Positions 7,644 through 16,575 of a DNA stretch of 59,245 nucleotides are shown here, piece by piece. A program made the position numbers and the translations under genes. Under the pieces are notes generated by a model. It was not told the origin of the DNA. It saw nothing but the letters and a program-made list of their open reading frames with translations, and searched no databases. Every line of letters begins with the position of its first letter. Positions within the stretch are counted from its first letter, which is position 1. Source of the stretch: CAYWPG01 sp964460035 (lineage in GTDB: Bacteria > Pseudomonadota > Gammaproteobacteria > Nitrococcales > AK92); contig CAYWPG010000021.1 of assembly GCA_964460035.1 (NCBI GenBank), forward strand, positions 1 through 59,245. Reading direction: 5' to 3'.

Positions 7644-8456
7644 ATGGACAATCTGCAGCGACTGTTGAGCATAATGCGGCGCCTGCGCGATCCCGAGAAC
7701 GGTTGTCCCTGGGATCGCGCTCAGGATTTCGCCTCCATTGCGCCTTACACCATTGAGGAAGCCTACGAAGTCGCCGACGCGATTCAGCGCGAAGACTGGA
7801 ACGAGCTGCGCGACGAGCTGGGCGATTTGCTGCTGCAAGTGGTGTTCCACGCGCAGATGGCAAGCGAGCGAGGATGGTTCGGGTTCGATGCTGTGGCGGG
7901 TGCGATTGCCGATAAGATGGAGCGGCGCCATCCGCATGTGTTCGGTACGGCCAGCGAGCGTGACGCGGAATCCCAGACCGCGACTTGGGAAGCGATCAAA
8001 GCGGCGGAGCGACAGCGCAAGGGGCAGGATCTCAGTGTGCTGGCCGGAATCAGCATCGCGTTGCCGGGGCTGACACGGGCGGTCAAGCTGGGCAAGCGGG
8101 CCGCGGGGACAGGCTTCGACTGGGACGAGGTAAGCGGCGTGCTCGCCAAGGTGCGTGAGGAGCTCGCCGAGTTGGAGGCCGAAGTCGAGGCAGCGGCACC
8201 CCAGGCTCGGTTGGAAGAGGAGATGGGCGATCTGCTGTTCGCCTGCGCCAATCTTGCCCGGCATCTCAAGGTCGATCCTGAGGCTGCGCTGCGGTCGGCC
8301 AATGCGAAGTTCGAGCGCCGCTTTCGTCGCGTCGAGGCCTTGCTGGCCGAACAGGGAACTAGCATTGCCGATGCGGACATGGTGCAGATGGAAGCGGCCT
8401 GGCAGCAGGCCAAGCAAGAAGAGAAGGCGCGGCTGGAGCGCGGCTCCGACCGCTAG
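7644..8456 (+). CDS. mazG: Nucleoside triphosphate pyrophosphohydrolase MazG
   Basis: House-cleaning NTP pyrophosphatase of 270 residues, which hydrolyses NTPs to NMP and PPi and affects (p)ppGpp balance. It has two tandem MazG domains. The N-terminal one shows CPWDRAQ, TIEEAYEVADAI and ELGDLLLQVVFHA; the catalytic C-terminal one shows KVREELAELEAE and EEEMGDLLFACANLARHL, with the EExxD-type metal ligands. The length equals E. coli MazG. ATG 7644 fits the family start; a longer frame from 7509 only picks up the upstream GST remnant. Confidence 0.95.
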   Translation: MDNLQRLLSIMRRLRDPENGCPWDRAQDFASIAPYTIEEAYEVADAIQREDWNELRDELGDLLLQVVFHAQMASERGWFGFDAVAGAIADKMERRHPHVFGTASERDAESQTATWEAIKAAERQRKGQDLSVLAGISIALPGLTRAVKLGKRAAGTGFDWDEVSGVLAKVREELAELEAEVEAAAPQARLEEEMGDLLFACANLARHLKVDPEAALRSANAKFERRFRRVEALLAEQGTSIADADMVQMEAAWQQAKQEEKARLERGSDR

Positions 8457-8607
8457 GCGCCCGTTCCTCCACTGGGTGGCGCTGCGGTTCCGGGGACACG
8501 GGGCTACCATCTGGCGACATTGACATGGCCTGATGCCAGCCACAGTGTATGAGTCCACAGTCAGGGTGGCGTATCCCGGCGCGGATGTCGCCACGCAAGG
8601 AGCCGTC

Positions 8608-8940
8608 ATGAGTCTTACCGCCAAAACCTGTACCCCTTGCCAGGGCGGGGTGGATCCGATGCCGCGGGAGCAAGCCGAGCGGCTGATGAGCGATGTTCCC
8701 GGCTGGATGCTGACCGATGCCGGCAACCGGCTCGCTCGAACCTGGAAGTTCAAGGATTTTGCCGCGGCGCTGGCATTTGTGAATCAGGTCGGCGAGCTTG
8801 CGGAACAGGAAGGTCACCATCCGGACATAAGGTTCGGCTGGGGATATGCGACCGTCGAAATCTGGACGCACAAGATCGGCGGCCTGCATGAGAACGATTT
8901 CATTCTCGCCGCCAAGATCTCCGAGCTTAGCGGCGGTTGA
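8608..8940 (+). CDS. phhB: Pterin-4a-carbinolamine dehydratase
   Basis: Small enzyme of 110 residues that dehydrates 4a-hydroxytetrahydropterin and so regenerates the cofactor of aromatic amino-acid hydroxylases. The signature EGHHPDIRFGWGYATVEIWTH is present, with the catalytic His pair and the later WTHKIGGLHENDFILAAKI. AAGGAG lies 5-6 bases before ATG 8608. No phenylalanine hydroxylase is visible nearby, so in this window it stands alone. Confidence 0.93.
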   Translation: MSLTAKTCTPCQGGVDPMPREQAERLMSDVPGWMLTDAGNRLARTWKFKDFAAALAFVNQVGELAEQEGHHPDIRFGWGYATVEIWTHKIGGLHENDFILAAKISELSGG

Positions 8941-8998
8941 TCCGGAGTCTATGCGAACGGGCTCTCCCGCGAATGCGGTATGCCGCCAGCGGCCGGGT

Positions 8999-9478
8999 TC
9001 AGGCGTCGCGGTCCCAGGTGCCGGAGCGGCCGCCGCTCTTGTGGATCAACATGATGTCGGTGATACGGAGGGTGCGCTCCAACCCTTTGCACATGTCGTA
9101 GAGCGTGAGCAGCGCCACCTGTACCGCCATTAGCGCTTCCATCTCTACGCCGGTGCGCCCCCGCGTTTCCGTGAGCGCTCTGACGCGTACGCCAGGCAGC
9201 TCGGGCAGCAGCGCAAGGTCGAGTTCCAGATGGGTGAGTGCCACTGTGTGGCACAGGGGAATGAGTTCGGCGGTGCGTTTAGCTGCCATGATGCCGGCTA
9301 TGCGCGCTATCGCCAGCGCATCGCCCTTCCTGAGCCGCCCGGTTTCCAGAGCGGCCAGTGTGGCCGGGCGCATCTGCATAAAGCCTTCGGCGATCGCCAA
9401 TCGGCGCGTGATTCCTTTATCGCCTATGTCGCCTATGTGGACGCTGCCGTCTTCGGTCAGGTGGGTCAACTCGCTCAT
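8999..9478 (-). CDS. moaC: Cyclic pyranopterin monophosphate synthase MoaC
   Basis: Molybdenum cofactor enzyme of 159 residues that, after MoaA, converts 3',8-cyclo-GTP to cyclic pyranopterin monophosphate. Landmarks are KGDALAIARIAGIMAAKRTAELIPLCH, TGVEMEALMAVQVALLTLYDMCKGLER and the C-terminal KSGGRSG. The catalytic lysines (KGD and DMCKG) are retained, but the usual CHP reads CHT here. GGGAGGGA precedes ATG 9478. No other moa genes are in the window. Confidence 0.93.
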   Translation of the reverse strand: MSELTHLTEDGSVHIGDIGDKGITRRLAIAEGFMQMRPATLAALETGRLRKGDALAIARIAGIMAAKRTAELIPLCHTVALTHLELDLALLPELPGVRVRALTETRGRTGVEMEALMAVQVALLTLYDMCKGLERTLRITDIMLIHKSGGRSGTWDRDA

Positions 9479-9765
9479 GGCTCCCTCCCTTGGCTGGCGT
9501 TTTCCCAACTTGGAATCCGAAAAGGCCATCGGCGCAGCGGCCGCTCTTACCGTGCCTATGGAGTGCAAGGGTTTACGCCGACAGGTCGTTCATGGACCAA
9601 GCGATTGACTGCCGGGCAGAAAAGGCACGGTGAGCGCGCAGGCTCACCGGTACTCTGGTGTGCTCGGTCGTCCAGCTCAAGGGAGATGCCGCGTTCGGGG
9701 GCCGTTGTTCCGCTCGCGATCGTCCGCGTCGGCGAGAGTGGAGCGTTTATGCCGGCAGGGGGCGA

Positions 9766-9900
9766 TCAGCGAATCAGCCCTAGAATGCCAATAGCGATCA
9801 AATAAGCAGCCACGACGTAGCGTAGCAGCCGCGGGGCCACCAGTACGGCGATGCCGGCAACAAGAGCCAGTAGCGGGATGAGTTCGATACGGATGGTCAT
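9766..9900 (-). CDS. DUF3096-type small membrane protein
   Basis: A 44-residue protein with two hydrophobic segments (LIPLLALVAGIAVLVAP and YVVAAYLIAIGILGLI) separated by Arg-Leu-Leu-Arg, the pattern of the DUF3096 family of tiny inner-membrane proteins. Function unknown. GAGG lies 7 bases before ATG 9900. It sits 23 bases downstream of the DUF4870 protein on the same strand, so the two are probably co-transcribed. The 287 bases between it and moaC hold no gene that I can support. Confidence 0.7.
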   Translation of the reverse strand: MTIRIELIPLLALVAGIAVLVAPRLLRYVVAAYLIAIGILGLIR

Positions 9901-9923
9901 GCCAAAACCTCGGCGCCGCGCTG

Positions 9924-10289
9924 TTACTTGATAAGGCGGAGCGAAAACGGGTAGCGGTAATGCCGACCTTCGCTCGCTCTGATGGCGGCGATGATGACCA
10001 GTGCCAGCCACACGATGAGCAGCACGGGCATCAGTACAAAGCCGATCAGCACGAACATCAGCAATGCGGCAATGAGTGCCGCTATCAGGGCAGTGATCTG
10101 AAAGTTAACGGCCTCCTTGCCTTGCTCGTCCACGAAACCCATCTCTTCTCTCTTAAGAAGCCAGATAATCAGGGGGGCAATCAGGTTGCCCAAGGGGACG
10201 AGGAACGCAGCGAAGGCGCTGAGGTGGCAGATCATGGCCCAGACACGCTGATCTTTGTCGGGGCGCTCGGTAGCTGCGGAAGAGTCCAT
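9924..10289 (-). CDS. DUF4870 (Tic20-like) membrane protein
   Basis: Inner-membrane protein of 121 residues. The N-terminal DQRVWAMICHLSAFAAFLVPLGNLIAPLIIWLLKREE and the following FVDEQGKEAVNFQITALI are hallmarks of DUF4870, followed by a long hydrophobic hairpin (about residues 72-105). The role is unknown in bacteria. AGGAG lies about 7 bases before ATG 10289. It heads a likely two-gene unit with the DUF3096 protein. Confidence 0.85.
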   Translation of the reverse strand: MDSSAATERPDKDQRVWAMICHLSAFAAFLVPLGNLIAPLIIWLLKREEMGFVDEQGKEAVNFQITALIAALIAALLMFVLIGFVLMPVLLIVWLALVIIAAIRASEGRHYRYPFSLRLIK

Positions 10290-10468
10290 TAAAGGCTCCT
10301 GGCAACAGTCGTTGGAACACAAGATGGTCAGAGTTTAACAGGTGGCCGTCGCATTGCCACCGTGCGCTTCGCGTAAGAATACACGGTGGCGAGGCGGTGC
10401 TGAGCGCGGGCGCTCGATGACGCCGCCGACGGTTGAGGGAATAAACGGAACCATAAAGAGACAAGGAT

Positions 10469-10987
10469 ATGTCCTACCGGAAGCGTTCGTTGCGGCGTAT
10501 GATGCCGCTGCTGCTGATATTTTCCGCTGCCGTGGCAGCCGAGCCGCTGGCGGAAATTCGCGAGGTCGAGGAAGCGCTCAGCGGGAACGGCACTTCAGCT
10601 ATCTACATCAAGGTCTTCGGCGGTATTGTCGCTCTGCCCAACACCTATGTGTTCGATTCGGGGGTGCGTGCCGGAGCGCGCTTTCGGCGCCCGGGCGGGC
10701 GGGTGCTGATCGGCAGCTTCACCGATCTGAGCGATGCCTTCCTGGGGCATGTGGCGCAGCGCACCACCGGTGTGGACGAGGTCTGTGGCCTGACCGTCTT
10801 GCGCTGGAAGGACCCTAGTCAGTTCGATTACGAACTGCAGCTGGTGCACAATAACAGTATGTACATGCTGTTCGCCGACCATGATTCGCGGATCTGGCGT
10901 GCGGCGCTGCACATGCACTGTGAGTTCAAGCGCCGCGAGACGGATGTGGTGAAGCCTTTGGTCAGCGAAGGGCTGGCCGCTCAGTAG
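10469..10987 (+). CDS. Hypothetical exported protein
   Basis: A 172-residue protein that I do not recognise. A basic N terminus (YRKRSLRRMM) followed by LLLIFSAAVAAEP looks like a cleavable signal peptide, so a periplasmic location is likely. The mature part is mixed alpha/beta with few cysteines (one in DEVCGL, one in HMHCEFK) that might pair. The start is ATG 10469 with AAGG close upstream; ATG 10499 would leave a signal without its basic region. It stands alone between the divergent DUF4870 gene and the convergent DUF4382 gene. Confidence 0.65.
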   Translation: MSYRKRSLRRMMPLLLIFSAAVAAEPLAEIREVEEALSGNGTSAIYIKVFGGIVALPNTYVFDSGVRAGARFRRPGGRVLIGSFTDLSDAFLGHVAQRTTGVDEVCGLTVLRWKDPSQFDYELQLVHNNSMYMLFADHDSRIWRAALHMHCEFKRRETDVVKPLVSEGLAAQ

Positions 10988-11055
10988 AGGCTATGGCGGC
11001 CGGGGTGCGCGAGTCGCTCGCGCACGCACCAGGGCCAGTGGAGGGAGGCAATCCC

Positions 11056-11964
11056 TTAGCGGTTGATATTCTGCTGGGTATCGCCGCGCAAGTCGCGCAC
11101 GTTAGGACGGTGCGGCGCGAAGTCGTCGCTGTCCAGGTCGTTGCTAGTGCGCGGGTTATCGTCACCACTGCGGCAGGTGAACGCCAGCGTGTAGTCTCCC
11201 CGGGGCAGAAAGGCCGCCACGTAACGGTGTATCCCGCCGCCGTGATTTTCGACCGTTGCCGTCGCCAGTGGGCCGCCGGTGGGACGCATATCGGTTGGGG
11301 TCACATTGGTGCCGCTGAAAATATACACAGCCGGCTCCGCGTCCGGCGGACAGTTGGTAAGCAGTGCCTCGGCAACGTTACCGGACAGGGTGCTGCGGCG
11401 GTCCTGCCGTACCAACCACGAACGGGGGCGCAGCTCAAAGCCGGTCGCGCCCCTTTCCGCGGGCAGCAAAGCCTGCCGCAGATCGATACGAATCGTGTAA
11501 TCCGCGCTATCCCTAGGAGCCACCCTAATGCTGCCCTCGGGTCTGATGCCGGCGTTGGCGGTGATGGGGTGGGGCGTGCCGTCGATTCGCACGAAGCTGT
11601 CGAGCACGTTTGCGTTGGCATCCAGAAGCAGGCGCACCGAGTCGTAAGTGCCGGCCCTGATGCGGCGGTTGTTGAGCAGCAGCTGGCGATCGGTCTGGTC
11701 TACAGCCAGCAGGTCGATCTCGCGCGGCGAGGAGAACTCAATAAGCTCGCGCTGGCTGCCGCTGCCGCTTGGCTGTAGCTCCACAGCGCGAATGCGCAGG
11801 CGGATCTCTTGTGCGCCTAGCGTGTCGGGAGCGGCGGCAAGACCTAGCGTCAGCGTGCCGCGCTCGCTTTCACCGGTCAGCCACTCTTCCCAATCCCATT
11901 CTTCGCAACCGCCCAATAGTGCGGAAAGCGCCAGCAGCGCCAGGATAGTTCGGATGTATCGCAT
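11056..11964 (-). CDS. DUF4382 domain lipoprotein
   Basis: Predicted lipoprotein of 302 residues with lipobox LSALLGGC near residue 20. The N-terminal half (GTLTLGLAAAPDTLGAQEIRLRIRAVELQ..., EIDLLAVDQTDRQLLLNNRRIRAGTYDSVRLLLDA) matches DUF4382, a beta-rich domain of exported bacterial proteins. The C-terminal third, with HRYVAAFLPRGDYTLAFTC, looks like a carboxypeptidase-regulatory or transthyretin-like sandwich. Function unknown. It lies 143 bases downstream of the GGDEF/EAL gene on the same strand and may share its transcript. Confidence 0.8.
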   Translation of the reverse strand: MRYIRTILALLALSALLGGCEEWDWEEWLTGESERGTLTLGLAAAPDTLGAQEIRLRIRAVELQPSGSGSQRELIEFSSPREIDLLAVDQTDRQLLLNNRRIRAGTYDSVRLLLDANANVLDSFVRIDGTPHPITANAGIRPEGSIRVAPRDSADYTIRIDLRQALLPAERGATGFELRPRSWLVRQDRRSTLSGNVAEALLTNCPPDAEPAVYIFSGTNVTPTDMRPTGGPLATATVENHGGGIHRYVAAFLPRGDYTLAFTCRSGDDNPRTSNDLDSDDFAPHRPNVRDLRGDTQQNINR

Positions 11965-12107
11965 GGTGTCGGCTCTTGGCGTCCGTGCGGAAGATGCCCA
12001 GAGCTTAGCGCGTGGCAGGATATGGGCGCCAGTCCCTCTGGAAGGGGAACCGCGCCGGGCGTCGATGCGACGGCGCCGAGGCAGGCAAATAGAAGTATTG
12101 GGATGCT

Positions 12108-14189
12108 CTAATGCCGCACACAAGGGACCATGGCGCTCGCTTCCAAGGGCGGATAGAAGAACTGCCCCTGAGCATGGTGACAACCCAGGGCTATGAGCGC
12201 CTGCTTTTGCACCGGCTTCTCCACGCCTACGGCAACCAGATCTATACCCAGGTTGGTCGCCAGTCCGATCATGGCCTTGACGATGGCATCCGAGCGCGGT
12301 TGGCTCCCAAGCGGCTCTACAAAAGAGCGATCGATCTTGAGCGCATCGACCGAGAAGTGGCGCAGACAGCGCAGCGAGGAGAATCCGGCTCCGAAATCGT
12401 TGACGCTGATGTGGATTCCCAGCCCCTTGAGTTCGGCCAGCATGACCGCGGCTAGCACAGGATGCTCAAGCAGCACTTGCTCGCCGATGTCTATAGTGAG
12501 GCTGTTGCCGGCAACCCCTGTGGCGCCGAGGATGCTCCCGATCTGCTTTATCAGCCCCCTGTCACAGAACTGACGGGCGGACAGATTGACGTGGATTCCG
12601 AAGTCGTCAGGCAGGGCATGTTCGGCTCGCCAGTGGCGAAGTTGCTCGCATGCCTCTCGCAATGTCCGTTCGCCTATCTCTATGATCAGGCCGGTCTCTT
12701 CGGCAGTGCTCAGGAAGTCCGCCGGTGCCAGCAGTCCTTCGTCGGGGTGCTGCCAGCGCAGCAAGGCCTCGCAGCTGACGCAATTGCCTGTTTGCAGGTC
12801 GATAATGGGCTGGTAAAGCAGTTTGAACTCCCATCGCTCGACGGCGCGGCGTAGCTCCGACTCGCGTTTCAGGGCCGTGACGGCGCGCGCGTGCATGCCT
12901 TCCTCGAAGATGACATGGCAGCCTTTGCCGCGCGCCTTGGCCTGATACATGGCAATATCGGCATCGCGCAGAATGTCGCCCGGATCCTGATAACTGGTGG
13001 AGCTGAAGGCGATCCCTATGCTGGTGCTGGTACTGATCTGCTGGCCGTGGATAGCGAACGGCTTTGTCATCTGCTCATGGACGCGCTCGGCCACCCGGAT
13101 CGCATCGGAGCTGTCGGTAAGATCCTCCAGCAGGATGGTGAACTCGTCGCCACCCAGCCGCGCCAGTGTGTCACCCGGCCGCAGGCAGCCTTTGACCCGG
13201 TGCGCGAACTCCTTGAGCAGTTCGTCGCCGGCCATGTGGCCCAGACTGTCGTTGATGCGCTTGAAGCGGTCCAGATCCATAAGCATTACCGCGTAGCGCC
13301 AGTCACGCCGGTTGCCGCGCAACAGCGCGCGATTCAGCCGTTCGGTGAACAAGGCGCGATTGGGCAGGGCGGTGAGAGCATCGTGAAATGCGCTGTGCGC
13401 GAGCTGCCGTTCGGCTTCCTTGCGTTCCGTGATATCCACCGAGATGCAGACGAAACCGGACAGGCTGTCATTGGCTTCGCGCAGCGGGGAGAGGGTCATG
13501 TGACCGGGGAAGACGCTGTTGTCCTTATGCCTCAGATTCAGCTCGCCTTCCCAGGCCAGCTCCTGGCTCATGGCCCAGGTTAGCGCTGCGACGGTCTCGT
13601 CGCTGTCGGTAGCGAGCAGCAGCGGCAGCGCAGGCTGTCCGAGCACTTCCTCGGCCCGCCAGCCATATAGCGTTTCGGCGAAGCGGTTCCAGTAAGTGAT
13701 GCGCCGCTCTTCATCGGTGGCGATGACGGCGTTGCGAACCTGATTGAGCAGTGATGCTTGAAAACGGATCTGCTGTTCAGCCTGCTTGCGCTTGATAGCG
13801 TAATGGATGGCCTTCATCAGGCCGCGGCCGGTGACCTCGTCCTTGACCAGGTAATCCTGCGCCCCTTTGTCCAGCGCGGCCAGTGCCAGCTCGCGATCGC
13901 GCGATCCGGTGAGGATAATCACGGGCAGCTTGGTGGCGTGTTCCTGCAGCCGCAGGAAGGTATCCAGGCCGCTGCTGTCCGGTAGCGAGAGATCGAGCAG
14001 CACCACGGCGACCGGCTCTTCGTTCAGACAACGCAGACCCGACTCCAGCCGCTCATGGTGAGCGAGCCGGTAACGCGTGTCGCCGTCGTCGCGCAGCATA
14101 TGCTCGATCAAGACCGCCTGACTGCGGTTATCCTCGATGAGCAATACCGTGTGCGTGCTCGCGGAATTCGATTGTGCGCCATCGGCCAT
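12108..14189 (-). CDS. REC-PAS-GGDEF-EAL cyclic-di-GMP protein, EAL site degenerate
   Basis: Cytoplasmic signalling protein of 693 residues. Domains in order are: a receiver (about 14-125; acidic pair Glu19/Asp20, phospho-acceptor Asp66 in LLDLSLPD, Thr of ILTGS, Lys of YLVKD), PAS (about 140-255), GGDEF (about 265-425) and EAL (about 435-690). The cyclase motif GGDEF is intact, and RPGD lies five residues before it, giving a product-inhibition I-site. The EAL domain keeps EALLRW, HVNLSARQF and LKIDRSF. However, it has NDFG for DDFG, DIGE for EITE and AVGVE for AEGVE, so phosphodiesterase activity is probably lost. Net prediction: a phosphorylation-controlled diguanylate cyclase. No histidine kinase is adjacent. 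Confidence 0.93.
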   Translation of the reverse strand: MADGAQSNSASTHTVLLIEDNRSQAVLIEHMLRDDGDTRYRLAHHERLESGLRCLNEEPVAVVLLDLSLPDSSGLDTFLRLQEHATKLPVIILTGSRDRELALAALDKGAQDYLVKDEVTGRGLMKAIHYAIKRKQAEQQIRFQASLLNQVRNAVIATDEERRITYWNRFAETLYGWRAEEVLGQPALPLLLATDSDETVAALTWAMSQELAWEGELNLRHKDNSVFPGHMTLSPLREANDSLSGFVCISVDITERKEAERQLAHSAFHDALTALPNRALFTERLNRALLRGNRRDWRYAVMLMDLDRFKRINDSLGHMAGDELLKEFAHRVKGCLRPGDTLARLGGDEFTILLEDLTDSSDAIRVAERVHEQMTKPFAIHGQQISTSTSIGIAFSSTSYQDPGDILRDADIAMYQAKARGKGCHVIFEEGMHARAVTALKRESELRRAVERWEFKLLYQPIIDLQTGNCVSCEALLRWQHPDEGLLAPADFLSTAEETGLIIEIGERTLREACEQLRHWRAEHALPDDFGIHVNLSARQFCDRGLIKQIGSILGATGVAGNSLTIDIGEQVLLEHPVLAAVMLAELKGLGIHISVNDFGAGFSSLRCLRHFSVDALKIDRSFVEPLGSQPRSDAIVKAMIGLATNLGIDLVAVGVEKPVQKQALIALGCHHAQGQFFYPPLEASAMVPCVRH

Positions 14190-14873
14190 GCTAGTGCCTC
14201 ATGCTATCGCCGTTTCGGGCCTCTGGATGGTTCGCACCTGGATTGCGCACGCACGCATCTGACTGCCAACGCATCGTAAGAGTGCACGGTGGCGGGCAAG
14301 GCATGCAGCAACCTGCGCAAGGCCGAATGTTCATGGAATGGCCTTTGCTTGCGCGTCAAGTGCCCAGTGCGGGCGGTATCCGTGCCGTCTGGCGCATGGT
14401 AGCCGCACGTTGGAGGTGGGCAGGCTGTGCTATCCAATGTTTCCATCCCTGGCAGAACTATGCGGTTGGTTACGGCGGATGCCTCAGCGCTAGGTGCGCC
14501 GGCTTCGTGACCAGCAGCCTGTTCTTCGACGCCGTACACCTGCTGCGGTTCCTATCTCGCTAATCTATGAGCGCAGCGCTCAGCAACACAGCCCCTAGTG
14601 CTCGCTTTGGCGCTGCGAGGCGAAATTATCAATAGCGATCTGCCTGGCTGCGAACGATTACGGCGTGGTGTGAAGATCTTCCGCTCCCTGGGGAAACAAG
14701 GCGGGCGGCGCGAAGGCCAATGGTTGCCGCAGGACCGGTATACGCCCCATTTCAATCCGGTGTGGCTTCGGCGTCTGTTGTCGCTGTTTCAGGCCCGCGC
14801 CCGGGCCTGTTCGGGTTGGCGCCGCGTTCCCTGTGCCTGGAGTGGGTGCCGTGGCAACATCAGTGCAAAGCGG
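14190..14873. other. Long intergenic region, GGDEF/EAL gene to nth-like gene
   Basis: About 680 bases with only short overlapping reading frames, none resembling a protein I know. It must contain the promoter of the minus-strand GGDEF/EAL gene and that of the plus-strand endonuclease gene. No RNA gene or repeat was recognised. Confidence 0.35.
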
Positions 14874-15548
14874 GTGAGAACAGGTCCTCAACATCGCTTC
14901 GATATCGACATCGCGCTAGCGCGCATCGAGAAAGCGGCTGCGTCCTGGCCCAAAGCGGCCTTGTTTCAGCTGTACGACGAGGGCTATCAATCGCCGTTCT
15001 TGCTGCTGGTCGCCTGCATGATTTCCGTGCGTACCCGCGATGAGGTGACGGTTGTCTGCGCTCGCCGTCTGTTCGCCCTGGCGCGCAGGCCGTACGAGAT
15101 GGCCGGGCTAGGGGTTGCCACCATCGACGCGGCCATTCGCCCATGCACCTTCCACGCCGCGAAGGCGGCACAAATCCGAGCAATCGCCAACGAGGTCGCA
15201 ACGAATCATGGCGGCGAAATCGCTTGCGACTTCGCCCTTCTGACCGGCTTCCGAGGCGTGGGACCCAAGTGCGCCAACCTGGTGCTGGGCATCGCTTGCG
15301 CTCGTCCAAGCATAGGCGTGGATATTCATGTGCACCGGGTGACCAATCGTTGGGGTTATGTTCGTACGAGCAGCCCGCAGCGCACCATGATCGAGTTGGA
15401 AGCGAAACTGCCGGTGCGTTACTGGGTCGACATCAATCGTTTGCTGGTAGCTTTCGGTAAGCGTGTTTGCACGGGTGGGCGACCGCGCTGTTCCTGCTGC
15501 CCGCTGCGTGATATGTGTCCCAGGATAGGCGTCGGCGAGCATAGGTGA
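14874..15548 (+). CDS. Endonuclease III-like DNA glycosylase/AP lyase
   Basis: HhH-GPD repair glycosylase of 224 residues. The helix-hairpin-helix GFRGVGPKCANLVLG carries the Schiff-base Lys132, and the catalytic Asp150 is in VDIHVHRV. The C-terminal cluster loop has Cys199, 206, 209 and 215 (C-x6-C-x2-C-x5-C), the [4Fe-4S] spacing of Nth. The usual SAQT(T)D loop reads SVRTRDEVT, so the intercalating Gln of E. coli Nth is Arg here, as in some archaeal and Nth-like subfamilies. It probably removes oxidised pyrimidines. The start at GTG 14874 is a guess from where homology begins; the ribosome-binding site is weak and the frame is open upstream to 14598. Confidence 0.85.
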   Translation: MRTGPQHRFDIDIALARIEKAAASWPKAALFQLYDEGYQSPFLLLVACMISVRTRDEVTVVCARRLFALARRPYEMAGLGVATIDAAIRPCTFHAAKAAQIRAIANEVATNHGGEIACDFALLTGFRGVGPKCANLVLGIACARPSIGVDIHVHRVTNRWGYVRTSSPQRTMIELEAKLPVRYWVDINRLLVAFGKRVCTGGRPRCSCCPLRDMCPRIGVGEHR

Positions 15549-15632
15549 GCGGTCGGGCAATGCGCACGGGTGGCGTTCCGGGGCCTGAACACCGGCGCGC
15601 GCCTGCGGTTACTGGACGTTCTGTCAGCGGCC

Positions 15633-15938
15633 CTATCCAGCATGGTCAGTGCTCGGCGCCGAGGCGAAGGCGGCTGCTGGCGCGGTGGCGCGCTCCAGAT
15701 CAGCTAGCAACCGGTGAGCCTCGGTGGCGCTGGCGCCGCAGGTGTCTGGCGCGGGGCGGAGTCTTACACAGACGGCAGGGCGCTCGGGCTTTCCGAACAG
15801 GCGGCAGCGATTATCGTCGGTGAGCTGAACGCAGCGGACGCCGGCAGGCTTGCCTTGAGGCATTCCTGGGATGGGAGAGGTGATGGATGGCGCGATGCAA
15901 CAGGCCCCGCAGCCGACTCTACATTCCATGCGCTGCAT
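15633..15938 (-). CDS. ykgJ: YkgJ-family Cys-cluster protein
   Basis: Small protein of 101 residues of the YkgJ/UPF0153 family of putative zinc- or iron-binding proteins. The N-terminal CRVGCGACC, then APSITSPIPGMPQGKPAGVRC, RCRLFGKPERPAVC and the later TCG reproduce the E. coli YkgJ pattern closely. The C-terminal 25 residues are Ala-rich and unconserved. Function unknown; metal binding is inferred from eight conserved cysteines. The start at ATG 15938 or 15929 is not settled. It converges on the nth-like gene. Confidence 0.88.
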   Translation of the reverse strand: MQRMECRVGCGACCIAPSITSPIPGMPQGKPAGVRCVQLTDDNRCRLFGKPERPAVCVRLRPAPDTCGASATEAHRLLADLERATAPAAAFASAPSTDHAG

Positions 15939-16050
15939 TATAGCCCGAGCCTTCCGCGAAGGGGGCAGGTTAATACAACCGTCGTCGATTCCGTCGACTG
16001 CTGTGGCGAAGGCAAACGGGGGCAGCCAACCGCTGGGTCGATGGCTTCGC

Positions 16051-16575
16051 TCAGCCCAGCATGCGCCGCAAGGTGTTGTCCTTGAGGACGAACTGGTGGA
16101 ACAGCGCCGCCGCGATGTGGCCTATCACCAGCGCCAGGAATAACCAGGCAATGGGCGAATGCAGACTCCCCAGCGCGATCATCCAACCGGTCTCGGTGCC
16201 GGTTTTCTCTATCAATTGCACGCCGAAGGCACGTAGCCCATAGCCGTTGCCGATTATGAACAACACGCCAGTCACCGGCATCAGCACCATACAGAGATAG
16301 AGCAGAACATGGCCGATCTTCGCCAGCAGCGTCACGGATCCCTGGCGCTGCGGCCATTGCTCGTGCCTGTACAGCACCCAGCCAAGACGTAGCACGATCA
16401 GCACAAGCAGTGCGACGCCCAGCGAGATATGCGTAGGCACCAGGGTCTGGCCGATCCAGTGCTCGCCGTCATCGATGCGGTCGCCGAACTTGAAGAACTG
16501 CAAGAGAAAAAGCAGGGCCATGGACCAGTGCAGCGCGCGCGTGCCAGCGCTGTAACGGTTCAACGAGTCGTTCAT
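16051..16575 (-). CDS. Cytochrome b561 family protein
   Basis: Inner-membrane di-haem cytochrome b of 174 residues with four hydrophobic helices. Candidate haem ligands are His in RALHWSMA (helix 1), THISLGVALL (helix 2) and the C-terminal IGHIAAALFHQFVLKDNTLRRML. The RYS..TRALHW start and the HQF.LKD.TL..ML end are signatures of bacterial CybB-type b561. It probably moves electrons between quinol and a periplasmic or superoxide acceptor. The gene is monocistronic as far as can be seen. Confidence 0.9.
   Translation of the reverse strand: MNDSLNRYSAGTRALHWSMALLFLLQFFKFGDRIDDGEHWIGQTLVPTHISLGVALLVLIVLRLGWVLYRHEQWPQRQGSVTLLAKIGHVLLYLCMVLMPVTGVLFIIGNGYGLRAFGVQLIEKTGTETGWMIALGSLHSPIAWLFLALVIGHIAAALFHQFVLKDNTLRRMLG

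Noticed and set aside
12891..13583. 230-residue plus-strand frame
   Set aside because: Antisense to the GGDEF region of the signalling protein; no recognisable homology.
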